Positions 8,010 through 15,396 of a stretch of DNA of 64,000 bases are shown here, piece by piece (position 1 is the stretch's first letter; each line of letters starts with the position of its first letter). Position numbers and translations under genes: made by a program. This stretch comes from Paenibacillus sp. V4I7 (GTDB lineage Bacteria > Bacillota > Bacilli > Paenibacillales > NBRC-103111). Location: NCBI RefSeq assembly GCF_030817275.1, contig NZ_JAUSZD010000002.1, positions 62,001 through 126,000 on the forward strand, written 5' to 3'. The notes below the pieces were generated by a model. That model had not been told where the DNA came from, did not search any database, and worked only from the letters and a program-made list of their open reading frames with translations.

Positions 8010-8900
8010 ATGGTTTATAAACCATCATTTAGCAGAAAGCTATTTGTCGTGATGAATGCCTTGGTACTGACATTCATTACTGTTATAGGTATTGTTCCTT
8101 TCATTCACCTTTTGGCTGTATCCTTAAGTTCCAATACGGCGGCGATGGCCGGCGAAGTTAAGCTGCTGCCGATTGGATTTACACTCGATGCTTACGTTTA
8201 TCTCGGACATAAGGTGGAATTTATGAGATCTCTCCGTGTTTCGCTGGAAAGGGTCGTGCTCGGAACGGCAATCAATATGTTTTTGGTTTTCATTACGGCC
8301 TATCCGCTTGCCAAAGAAACGGAGAAGTTTCGTTCCAGAACTGTGTATGTGTGGTTTTTTGCGATTACGATTTTTTTGGGCGGAGGACTTATTCCGACGT
8401 ATATGATCGTGAAATCGACCGGGCTGATTAATACGATCTGGGCGCTTATTTTGCCTGGGGCATTGAATGTATGGAATATGATTATGATGTTGAACTTCTT
8501 CAGAGGCATTCCGAAAGAAATGGAAGAAGCGGCTACGATCGACGGGGCAAGTCATTGGACGCTGCTGTGGAAAATTTATTTGCCTGTATCGTTGCCAGCG
8601 ATCGCAACCATTGGGCTTTTTACCATTATAGGACACTGGAATTCTTGGTTTGACGGCATTCTCTATATGAACTCGCCGGATAAATATCCGCTGCAAACGT
8701 ATCTTTCCACCTTAATAACAGCCATGAATGCACAAATGCAGTCCGTTAACGTCGAGCAGCTCAAACAGTTGGAGAATCTCAGCGAAAAAACGCTACGAAC
8801 TGCGCAGATTTTCATGGGTGCGCTGCCGATTCTTATGGTTTACCCATTCGTGCAAAGATATTTTATCAAAGGTATGACAGTAGGAAGTGTAAAGGAATAA
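8010..8900 (+). CDS. LplC-type sugar ABC permease
   Basis: The second permease subunit has 296 residues, about six transmembrane segments and an EAA loop in MEEAATIDGASHWTLLWKIY. The ATG follows TGGAGGATTTCAT. It starts 18 bases after the first permease gene ends and precedes the dehydrogenase gene by 19 bases, so the operon continues. The C-terminal region with IFMGALPILMVYPFVQRYF and FIKGMTVGSVKE is typical of LplC/YtcP proteins. Confidence 0.92.
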   Translation: MVYKPSFSRKLFVVMNALVLTFITVIGIVPFIHLLAVSLSSNTAAMAGEVKLLPIGFTLDAYVYLGHKVEFMRSLRVSLERVVLGTAINMFLVFITAYPLAKETEKFRSRTVYVWFFAITIFLGGGLIPTYMIVKSTGLINTIWALILPGALNVWNMIMMLNFFRGIPKEMEEAATIDGASHWTLLWKIYLPVSLPAIATIGLFTIIGHWNSWFDGILYMNSPDKYPLQTYLSTLITAMNAQMQSVNVEQLKQLENLSEKTLRTAQIFMGALPILMVYPFVQRYFIKGMTVGSVKE

Positions 8901-8919
8901 AAATAAGGCGGGATAGACA

Positions 8920-10173
8920 ATGGGGAAAATAACAATCGCATTAATCGGAGCTGGACAAAGAGGAGTCAATTATGCGGGGTATGCGTTTGAACATCCGGAA
9001 GAGCTGCAGGTAGTTGCCGTTGCAGAACCGAATCAGCAGAGAAACCAAAAGTTTAAATGGCTGCACGCATTGCCTGATGAGATGTGTTTTGAGAGCTGGG
9101 AGGATTTATTAGCCAGACCTAAACTCGCGGATGCCGTGCTTATATGTACGCAGGACAACATGCACTATGAACCGACGATGAAAGCGTTGGAAGCGGGATA
9201 TCACGTATTGCTCGAAAAACCGATGTCTCCTGATCCGCTTGAATGCATCCGCATGGGTGAGCGATCGGAACAATTTGGGCGAGTATTTTCGATTTGTCAT
9301 GTTCTCCGTTATACGGATTTCTTCGGAACAATCAAAACGTTGTTGAACGAAGGAGCGATTGGCCAGCTCATGTCGATTGGGCATAATGAGAATGTGGCCT
9401 ATTGGCATCAGGCGCACAGCTTTGTCAGAGGCAATTGGCGTAAAACCGCCGAATCGAGTCCGATGATTTTGGCCAAATCCTGTCATGACCTGGATATTAT
9501 CCTTTGGTTAGCAGGGGCGGATTGCACCCATGTTTCGTCATTTGGATCGTTGTCTCATTTTAAAAAGGAGAATGCTCCTGAGGGAGCTCCGTTGAGATGC
9601 TTAGACGGATGCCCTGTCTCAGATCAATGTCTATACTATGCACCTAAAGTGTACCTTACGGATAATGTAGCCTGGCCTACTTCTGCGATTAGCGATGATC
9701 TTAGCTTGGAAGCCCGCACGAAAGCACTGCAAGAGGGGCCGTACGGCAAATGCGTGTACCATTGCGATAATGATGTAGTTGACCATCAAGTCGTCAATAT
9801 GGAGTTTGCAAATGAAGTGACGGCTGCATTTACGATGAGCGCATTTACGAATGATTGCAGTCGAACCCTCAAACTGATGGGAACGAAAGGTGAAATTCGC
9901 GCTGCCATGGAGAAAAATGAGATTGAAGTCATTGATTTTGAAACAGGCATGGCAAAGCAAATCTCACTTGAAACACCAGGAGGACATATCGGTCACGGTG
10001 GCGGTGACTTCGGCCTGATCCGCGATTTTATTAAGCTGGTTCAGCAGGGCGGGCAAGGAAATGGGTTAACTTCAGCAGCACATTCGGTACAGAGTCACCT
10101 GATGGCTTTTGCTGCGGAGAGGTCAAGAGTAGATCGAAGAGTCGTCCATATGAGAGAATTTAAACAAGACTGA
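8920..10173 (+). CDS. Gfo/Idh/MocA family oxidoreductase
   Basis: The N-terminal Rossmann fold begins with ITIALIGAGQRGVNYAGYA, followed by the EKPMS motif near residue 96 that supplies the catalytic or NAD-binding lysine. The C-terminal domain includes a Cys-rich insertion (RCLDGCPVSDQCLYY and GKCVYHC, about residues 226-285) seen in one subgroup of the family. Such enzymes act on sugars, inositols or their derivatives with NAD(P). Its place directly after the importer implies that it oxidises or isomerises the imported sugar; the substrate is unknown. The length is 417 residues. The four clustered cysteines could bind a metal, which is an inference. Confidence 0.9.
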   Translation: MGKITIALIGAGQRGVNYAGYAFEHPEELQVVAVAEPNQQRNQKFKWLHALPDEMCFESWEDLLARPKLADAVLICTQDNMHYEPTMKALEAGYHVLLEKPMSPDPLECIRMGERSEQFGRVFSICHVLRYTDFFGTIKTLLNEGAIGQLMSIGHNENVAYWHQAHSFVRGNWRKTAESSPMILAKSCHDLDIILWLAGADCTHVSSFGSLSHFKKENAPEGAPLRCLDGCPVSDQCLYYAPKVYLTDNVAWPTSAISDDLSLEARTKALQEGPYGKCVYHCDNDVVDHQVVNMEFANEVTAAFTMSAFTNDCSRTLKLMGTKGEIRAAMEKNEIEVIDFETGMAKQISLETPGGHIGHGGGDFGLIRDFIKLVQQGGQGNGLTSAAHSVQSHLMAFAAERSRVDRRVVHMREFKQD

Positions 10174-10191
10174 CTATAGGTGATGCAGACG

Positions 10192-11172
10192 ATGAAAAAA
10201 CGGCTAAAATTTCGAGACGATGGTACGTTTGTCATCGTACAATTTTCCGATGTGGAATTTCTCGATGAATTTGATTATGACCCGGAAACACCAATGTATG
10301 ATTCAGAGACAAGAGCACTTATGGAACGAATCATCGAAGTCGAAAAGCCCGATCTCATTGTATTTGCCGGTGATGTAATCGCGAGTAACCGGGCGAGAGA
10401 TCCCATTCAATCGTTCCGCCAAGCCGTTGATGTAGCAGAGCAGAGCTGCATTCCATGGGCGGCCGTGTTCGGCAATCATGACTCGGAGGGCGAAGTGCCG
10501 AGGAAAGCGATGCATGAGCTGCAGTTGCAGCATGAATTTTGTGTGGCGGAGCCGGATCCAGAAGGCGTTAACGGGGCTGGGAACTTTGTCTTAACTGTGG
10601 CGGGGAAGTCCGATGAAACAGCTGCTGCGCTATATTTCGTGGATAGCGGCGACTACTCTTCAATCGGAGATCGGGTTGGCGGTTATGATTGGATTCGCAG
10701 AGATCAAATCGATTGGTATGTCAACAAGTCGCGAGAGCTGACAAGGCGTATCGATGATCAACCGCTGCCTGCGCTTGCCTTCTTCCACATTCCCCTACCG
10801 GAGTACAATGACGTATGGGATTTTCAAGTATGCTACGGGCATCGTTATGACTCTTGCTGCTCTTCCCCTGCGATTAATTCAGGTATGTTTGCGGCAATGG
10901 TGGAGATGGGTGATGTAATGGGGACGTTTGTCGGTCATGACCACGGCAACGATTTTTGGGGAACGCTTCATGGTATTCGCCTTTGCTACGGACGTTCTAC
11001 GAGATATGTAAGCTATGTGGATGGTGTGCGTCACGACCTGCTGCCTACAGGAGCGAGAGTCATTCGACTGAAGGAGGGGGAGCGTCGGTTCGATACGTGG
11101 ATTCGTCAGAATGACGGAACCGTCGTGGAGGAGCAGCCGGAGCATCGGCCTGAAGGCAGGAAAGTGGAGTGA
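10192..11172 (+). CDS. Calcineurin-like metallophosphoesterase
   Basis: Binuclear-metal phosphoesterase motifs appear in order: a diverged first motif FSDVE (in place of the usual D-x-H), then FAGDVI, FGNHDSEG, a histidine in FFHIPLPEY, and GHDHGND near the C-terminus. The fold resembles cytoplasmic purple-acid-phosphatase-like enzymes. I place the start at ATG 10192, 7 bases after AGGTGAT; the frame could also open at GTG 10180. It is the last gene of the transport operon and may hydrolyse a phosphate ester made from the imported sugar. The first metal motif has V-E where H is usual, so metal binding deserves checking. Confidence 0.85.
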   Translation: MKKRLKFRDDGTFVIVQFSDVEFLDEFDYDPETPMYDSETRALMERIIEVEKPDLIVFAGDVIASNRARDPIQSFRQAVDVAEQSCIPWAAVFGNHDSEGEVPRKAMHELQLQHEFCVAEPDPEGVNGAGNFVLTVAGKSDETAAALYFVDSGDYSSIGDRVGGYDWIRRDQIDWYVNKSRELTRRIDDQPLPALAFFHIPLPEYNDVWDFQVCYGHRYDSCCSSPAINSGMFAAMVEMGDVMGTFVGHDHGNDFWGTLHGIRLCYGRSTRYVSYVDGVRHDLLPTGARVIRLKEGERRFDTWIRQNDGTVVEEQPEHRPEGRKVE

Positions 11173-11262
11173 GTATCCTTCGGCTGCCACGGTCGAAACG
11201 AGGGGATATCAGGTATGGGAAAGAGAGTAGTTTTCACGACGGAAAACGATAGTTAAACGAAG

Positions 11263-11285
11263 GGCTGCCACGAGGCAGCCTTTTC
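11263..11285 (+). terminator. Terminator of the 1.7-11.2 kb locus
   Basis: GGCTGCC (11263-11269) pairs with GGCAGCC (11274-11280), followed by TTTTC. A smaller GTTTTC/GAAAAC hairpin lies just upstream near 11230-11247. Confidence 0.8.
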
Positions 11286-11366
11286 ACTCCGCTAACGGGC
11301 TGTTTTCGCTAATACGAAGAAGAAATAAACACTAATGGTGACCAATTCTACTGACCAGTTTGGCGC

Positions 11367-12359
11367 TTATTGAAATATGCTATCAGGCACGTAGTAAACT
11401 TTCTGCGTATCTTTTTTATTTACTGGGTCTGTAACTATAGTAAAATAAACGTTACCGTTTTTTGTCTGTACTCCCTCGATTTCATGGGTTCCCACATTTG
11501 TAATATTCACAAGGGTTTTGTATGCTCCTGTGTTTGACATCATAGCAATCTGCGGAGTTTGACCTTCCGCGCCGCCTGATGTAAATATTTCCGTATTACC
11601 GAGCATATCAGCACCCTGGAAAGATCCGTTCGGTCTGACTATGCTACTTCCCGACTGCGTAAAGCTGGCAACGCAAGCGCTTACCGCCGCAGCACTGTCC
11701 ATTCGTACCTGTTCATTGCTGTCAAGAAGCTGATTCAATGCTACCGTGTCATAAATTGACCAAGTTACAGTTCCTTCTGCAGTTTGTATGCGGAAAATAG
11801 TATGGGTACTGTTGCCGCCGGCATCAACACGGTATGTCTCACCTAAACTTGTACCGGTCTCATTGGCGTAATTCATATAAGTAAAGCGATGAAGATCCGT
11901 ATAATTATATGTCGCGCCGGGCGAGTATTGAAGTCTTGCTACCTGGAGCGACCAGTAATACGATGTTGAAGGATCCGCTTTCGAACTGAAATAAAAATAA
12001 TTTATACCATTGTATGTGTACATATCCAATGTTTGGCAATGACCGGTATTGGTAACGGTCATTTCATCAACGTATGTTGCATTACTTCCGTTTATGAGGA
12101 GTCTTGAAAGATAGCATGTTCCCCCAGACCGCTGAGTTACGTACAGATACGTTGAAGCGATGTAAGCTTTCTGAACAGCCACGTTGTGATTAAGTCCTTT
12201 GAGATTGTATGCGAGTGTTGCCGAAGCGTTTACAGTTTTCTGAGGAGTTGCCGCGTATACGGGTAAAACAGACATTCCCGAAATAAGAATTGATAGAAGA
12301 ACAGATGTGAGTAGTTTGAATTGCCTTTTAATAAGGCTCAATGCTTGAACTTGAAACAT
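11367..12359 (-). CDS. Secreted helveticin-J-family protein
   Basis: The 330-residue protein starts at ATG 12359 behind a perfect AAAGGAGGT; a 27-residue extension to 12440 lies ahead of that site and is rejected. A signal peptide ends near VLPVYA-ATPQ. The mature part resembles the class III bacteriocin helveticin J from memory: GHCQTLDMYTY near the front, VARLQY, RFTYMNYANETG, TWSIYDTVALNQLL, and THEIEGVQTKNGNVYFTIV near the end. Helveticin J is a heat-labile cell-killing protein, but many family members are uncharacterised, so killing activity is only possible. It is monocistronic, with a promoter, cre site and leader terminator upstream. No immunity gene is evident next to it. Confidence 0.75.
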   Translation of the reverse strand: MFQVQALSLIKRQFKLLTSVLLSILISGMSVLPVYAATPQKTVNASATLAYNLKGLNHNVAVQKAYIASTYLYVTQRSGGTCYLSRLLINGSNATYVDEMTVTNTGHCQTLDMYTYNGINYFYFSSKADPSTSYYWSLQVARLQYSPGATYNYTDLHRFTYMNYANETGTSLGETYRVDAGGNSTHTIFRIQTAEGTVTWSIYDTVALNQLLDSNEQVRMDSAAAVSACVASFTQSGSSIVRPNGSFQGADMLGNTEIFTSGGAEGQTPQIAMMSNTGAYKTLVNITNVGTHEIEGVQTKNGNVYFTIVTDPVNKKDTQKVYYVPDSIFQ

Positions 12360-12474
12360 ACGGATACCTCCTTTGTTGTGCAATCCTTTCCATCTTGATC
12401 CAATGCTCCATGCTACTTGGCCGTACGCCGCGAGCGGCACCTCCTCCTTGTCGGATGAGCCCGGTCAACAACAT

Positions 12475-12530
12475 AAAAACCCCAACAATAAGACAGGCTC
12501 GCAGGCGAGCGAATCAAATTGTTCGGGTTT
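12475..12530 (-). terminator. Leader terminator upstream of the helveticin-like gene
   Basis: On the minus strand an outer stem AAACCC/GGGTTT (12525-12530 with 12477-12482) encloses AACAAT/ATTGTT and then GCTCGC/GCGAGC (12505-12510 with 12497-12502). The outer stem is followed by a T-run. It lies between the promoter and the start codon, so the gene must be read through it. What relieves it is unknown. Confidence 0.6.
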
Positions 12531-12574
12531 TCTCATGGACTCCAACCGTCACATTAGTATTCATATGGATGAAT

Positions 12575-12588
12575 AGTAAGCGCTTTCA
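12575..12588. promoter_or_regulatory. cre site (CcpA)
   Basis: AGTAAGCGCTTTCA matches TGWAANCGNTNWCA at 13 of 14 positions. It lies just downstream of the likely start point of the leftward promoter, where CcpA would act as a roadblock. Confidence 0.6.
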
Positions 12589-12604
12589 AGACGATTACAT
12601 GCTC

Positions 12605-12633
12605 ATGCTAACAGTTTGTTTCAAGAAAGTCAA
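12605..12633 (-). promoter_or_regulatory. Candidate promoter of the helveticin-like gene
   Basis: On the minus strand TTGACT (12628-12633) and TAGCAT (12605-12610) are separated by 17 bases. The rest of the 376-base gap 12360-12735 holds only the cre site and leader terminator for this gene. Confidence 0.5.
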
Positions 12634-12735
12634 GCGATATTTAGCAGCCGGCATTGCCAAGCTGCCGACCGTCCAGTTTATAATAAATAGGTTGAGTAAT
12701 AGAGCAAATATAAAACCGGGAGTGGGACGTTTTGA

Positions 12736-12764
12736 TTGACAAAAGTCGATACCGATTTTATAAT
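12736..12764 (+). promoter_or_regulatory. Sigma-A promoter of glpP
   Basis: TTGACA (12736-12741) and TATAAT (12759-12764) are both consensus and separated by 17 bases. It drives the glpP leader. Confidence 0.85.
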
Positions 12765-12813
12765 TCAAACTAAATCATATCCATTGAATACGGTTAGGTT
12801 CGAATATAGAGAG

Positions 12814-12879
12814 AAACCCTTTCCCGTGATCATATCCTTCAACTGGTGGGGTATGTTCATTAAGGTCAGGGTTTTTATT
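12814..12879 (+). promoter_or_regulatory. glpP leader terminator with conserved apical stem
   Basis: The outer stem AAACCCT/AGGGTTT (12814-12820, 12868-12874) is followed by a T-run and forms a terminator. Inside it, GTGATCATATCC (12826-12837) pairs with GGGTATGTTCAT (12849-12860) with one T-T mismatch. The same apical stem, with compensating changes, is found in the glpD leader at 19902-19972. In Bacillus GlpP antiterminates in glp leaders; this element is the likely target by inference. Confidence 0.65.
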
Positions 12880-12903
12880 TATCTGTTTGAAAGGGGAGTT
12901 TAT

Positions 12904-13462
12904 ATGTATCCAATAATCGATCTTGTAGAGCATCAAACCATTGCCACCGTACAAAAAGAAGAAGAACTAGAGCTTGCTATAAAGAGTCAGGCCAATATTA
13001 ATTTTTCTGCTAATGGGCTCCATCTTCAATGTTCAGGAATTGGTTAATAAGATAAAAGGCGCAGGTAAGCAAGTCTTTATTCATGTAGAATTCATAGAAG
13101 GAATAGTGGCTGATCGGACCGGAATATCTTATTTAGCGAAAAATGTAAAGCCTACGGGCATCATTTCAACAAAAGGTAACCTTATTCGGATTGCGAAAGA
13201 CATGAATTTGATGGCCATCCAACGTATTTTCCTTATTGATCACAGCGCCGTGCTGAGAGGGATCAAAGCGGCGGAGCAAAGCCAGCCGGATGCGATTGAG
13301 GTCATGCCTGGCATTATGCCCCACATTATCGAGGGGCTAACTTCGATGACTCCCTACCCCATTATAGCAGGGGGACTGGTTGACAATCAGCGGGAAATAG
13401 ACGAGGCTTTACATGCTGGGGCGTTGGCAGTGTCTACAGGAAAATCTGAGTTATGGCAATAG
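12904..13462 (+). pseudogene. glpP: Glycerol-uptake antiterminator GlpP, frameshifted
   Basis: GlpP is an RNA-binding regulator that, with glycerol-3-phosphate, prevents early termination in glp leaders. The start is ATG 12904 behind GAAAGGGGAG. Residues 1-33 (MYPIIDLVEHQTIA onward) are in one frame. The rest, from FLLMGSIFNVQELV, is in the next frame and ends at 13462. It contains QVFIHVEFIEGI, PTGIISTKGN, AIQRIFLIDH, EVMPGIMPHII and PIIAGGLV, all typical of GlpP. Removing one A near 13000-13001 restores a continuous protein of normal length (about 186 residues). Either the gene is inactivated or the base is a sequencing error. It lies first in the glp region. Confidence 0.85.
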
Positions 13463-13470
13463 CAAATAAA

Positions 13471-13502
13471 TGATTGCGCTTTCAAGATTGTTATTATATA
13501 GT
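13471..13502 (+). promoter_or_regulatory. Promoter with overlapping cre site upstream of the MBL-fold gene
   Basis: TTGCGC (13474-13479) and TATAGT (13497-13502) are separated by 17 bases. The segment 13471-13484 (TGATTGCGCTTTCA) matches the cre consensus at 13 of 14 positions on the minus strand and covers the -35, so CcpA would repress. Confidence 0.55.
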
Positions 13503-13543
13503 AGCAATATTAGATTATTTTGTATCTTGGGAAGAGACTAATG

Positions 13544-13620
13544 AGAACCCCTGATTACACTGTAATTCACTTTCCAATGGAAAAGTGAGTTCATGTGTAG
13601 TTGCGGGTTCTTTATCTTTT
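13544..13620 (+). terminator. Leader terminator before the MBL-fold hydrolase
   Basis: AGAACCC (13544-13550) pairs with GGGTTCT (13605-13611), followed by TTATCTTTT. Inner stems are ACAC/GTGT (13557-13560, 13595-13598) and an AATTCACTTTCC..GGAAAAGTGAGTT hairpin. It lies after a promoter, so it may act as an attenuator rather than only as the end of glpP. Confidence 0.6.
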
Positions 13621-13659
13621 TTAGGGGGAAAATGCCAATATTAAATAAAGGAGCACAAA

Positions 13660-14409
13660 ATGGAAATTACCTTACTAGGGACAGCCTGCGCTGTGGGCGG
13701 GATGGAAAGAGATAACACCTATTTCCTCATCCAAAACAGTGAAGATTGCACGATGGTAGACGTTGGGGGAAGTCCCTTGAGTAAGCTTGCTAAATTGGGA
13801 ATTAGCGTCCATCAAGTGAAGGAAGTCATTTTCACCCATTTTCATATCGATCATGTGTACGGATTACCATCCCTACTATGGGGAATGTGGCTGGCAGGCA
13901 GAACGAAGCCCCTGATTATTTATTGTTCGGCTGAGAATGAAGTCCAGCTAAAGAAATGGCTAGAGGTGATTGATATTCATCAATGGCCCGTGTTATTTGA
14001 AGTTCAGATCCATACGTATGCGTGGAGAACGGAATCACTGTTGTTAAAAGAAGAGGAGTTAGAGATAACGAGCTTTCCAAGTCTGCATCTAGGTCCGACT
14101 GTTGGATTAAAAATCCAGTATAAAGACAAGGTTCTGGTTTATTCGGCAGATACGCAGCCAAATAGCTGGATCAAAGAACAACAGCAGATTGACATATTGA
14201 TTCATGAAGCGACAACAGCTGAACGTCCACTAGTAAACCATACGAGCTTACAGGAAATAATTAATTACTATCCATTAGAACGTATTGATCAGGTGGTAGC
14301 GGTTCATTTAACCGATACAGAGCCTTATGATCGCGTCCTCGAGAGTCAGGTATCAGCTATTAAGGATAAAATAAGCATTGGCTTTGATTTCATGAAAATT
14401 AACCTATGA
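13660..14409 (+). CDS. Metallo-beta-lactamase-fold hydrolase (RNase Z-like)
   Basis: This 249-residue protein carries the metal motif THFHIDHVYG (H-x-H-x-D-H, about residues 59-64) of the beta-lactamase fold. Further ligand candidates are H147 in SLHLGP, D167 in SADTQP, and a C-terminal histidine in AVHLTD. The layout resembles RNase Z/ElaC-type and other single-domain hydrolases that cleave phosphodiesters. The ATG follows AAAGGAG. It lies among glycerol-phosphate genes and may act on a phosphodiester, but this is only context. A strong terminator follows. Confidence 0.8.
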   Translation: MEITLLGTACAVGGMERDNTYFLIQNSEDCTMVDVGGSPLSKLAKLGISVHQVKEVIFTHFHIDHVYGLPSLLWGMWLAGRTKPLIIYCSAENEVQLKKWLEVIDIHQWPVLFEVQIHTYAWRTESLLLKEEELEITSFPSLHLGPTVGLKIQYKDKVLVYSADTQPNSWIKEQQQIDILIHEATTAERPLVNHTSLQEIINYYPLERIDQVVAVHLTDTEPYDRVLESQVSAIKDKISIGFDFMKINL

Positions 14410-14436
14410 TGGTGTGTAAGGGAAAGAGACGAGTAG

Positions 14437-14503
14437 AATCCCAAACCTATCAGACTGACTTTAGCCGGAAGGTGAAGTCTGTCTTAGGGTTTGGGATTTT
14501 TTT
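14437..14503 (+). terminator. Strong terminator between the MBL-fold and HAD genes
   Basis: AATCCCAAACC (14437-14447) pairs perfectly with GGTTTGGGATT (14488-14498); CAGACT/AGTCTG (14451-14456, 14476-14481) forms an inner stem. Seven T follow. The next gene starts 30 bases later and has no obvious promoter of its own, so it may depend on read-through. Confidence 0.85.
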
Positions 14504-14532
14504 CGAATTTACAGATATAGGAGTTGGAGCAG

Positions 14533-15342
14533 ATGAAAGATTTTGCAGGATATATATTTGATTTGGACGGCACTATTTATCTGGGGGGTCACTTGATTGA
14601 GGGTGCGGCTGAGGTGATCGAATCCCTACAATTGAGGCATAAAAAAATCTTGTTTTTAACGAATAAAACGATTGAATCCAGAGACAAATACGTCGCAAAA
14701 CTGAGCGGTTTGGGTATAAAAGTCGGGATTGACCAAATCTTGAGTCCGACGCTGGTTACCATTAGATTTTTAAAAGAAAAACACGAAGACTGTAAAATAT
14801 ACGTGATCGGGGAACCGTTGATCAAAGAAGAATTCAAGCAAGCGGGGTTTACATTCGCAGCATCACCTGAAGAAACGGATGTCGTCATCACCTCATGGGA
14901 TCGTGAGTTTCACTATTCTCATCTGGATTTTGCCTATCAAGCGATTAAGAAAGGAGCTATGGTCCTTGCCACAAATCCGGATAGAACTTGTCCGACGGAG
15001 GGAGGGGATGTTCCGGATTGCGGGGGGATGATCGGAGCTATTGAAGGCGCAACTGGAAAGAAAATTGAACTCATTATCGGTAAACCGTCTATCTATATGG
15101 CCAATGCGGCACTGGAAAGCTTACAGCTGAACGCGGATCAATGTCTAATGACAGGCGACCGAATTGAAACGGATATTTTGATGGGTAAACTAGCGGGTTT
15201 GCATACGGCCTTGGTTTTGACGGGAATTACACAAAAGGAAGATATTCCAAAGTCCAAGTACCAACCGGATTATATTCTTAACTCCGTACATGACCTCTTG
15301 TTAGAGGAGAGCATCGAAGAGACAGCAAGTGCATTAGAATGA
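14533..15342 (+). CDS. HAD-IIA sugar-phosphate phosphatase (NagD/AraL-like)
   Basis: The 269-residue protein opens with the HAD nucleophile motif FDLDGTIYLGG (D10 and D12). Motif II is LFLTNKT. The type IIA cap follows, and the last motif is MTGDRIETDILMG. HAD-IIA enzymes include NagD, AraL and a glycerol-3-phosphate phosphatase in mycobacteria. The site AGGAG at 14519-14523 favours ATG 14533 over the TTG at 14524. It is followed after 54 bases by the large secreted protein. Its place beside glpP and glpD makes a glycerol-phosphate substrate plausible but unproven. Confidence 0.88.
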   Translation: MKDFAGYIFDLDGTIYLGGHLIEGAAEVIESLQLRHKKILFLTNKTIESRDKYVAKLSGLGIKVGIDQILSPTLVTIRFLKEKHEDCKIYVIGEPLIKEEFKQAGFTFAASPEETDVVITSWDREFHYSHLDFAYQAIKKGAMVLATNPDRTCPTEGGDVPDCGGMIGAIEGATGKKIELIIGKPSIYMANAALESLQLNADQCLMTGDRIETDILMGKLAGLHTALVLTGITQKEDIPKSKYQPDYILNSVHDLLLEESIEETASALE

Positions 15343-15396
15343 AATATAGTTGAAATGAGACGTCAAAATTATAGGTGAAAAAAGAGGAGGAAAGTT

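Noticed and set aside
12373..12739. Plus-strand ORFs in the helveticin-like promoter region
   Set aside because: They cover the leader, cre and promoter elements of the minus-strand gene and lack ribosome sites.
12990..13010. Programmed frameshift in glpP
   Set aside because: No slippery heptamer with a stimulating structure is apparent, and GlpP is not known to use frameshifting; a mutation or sequencing error is simpler.
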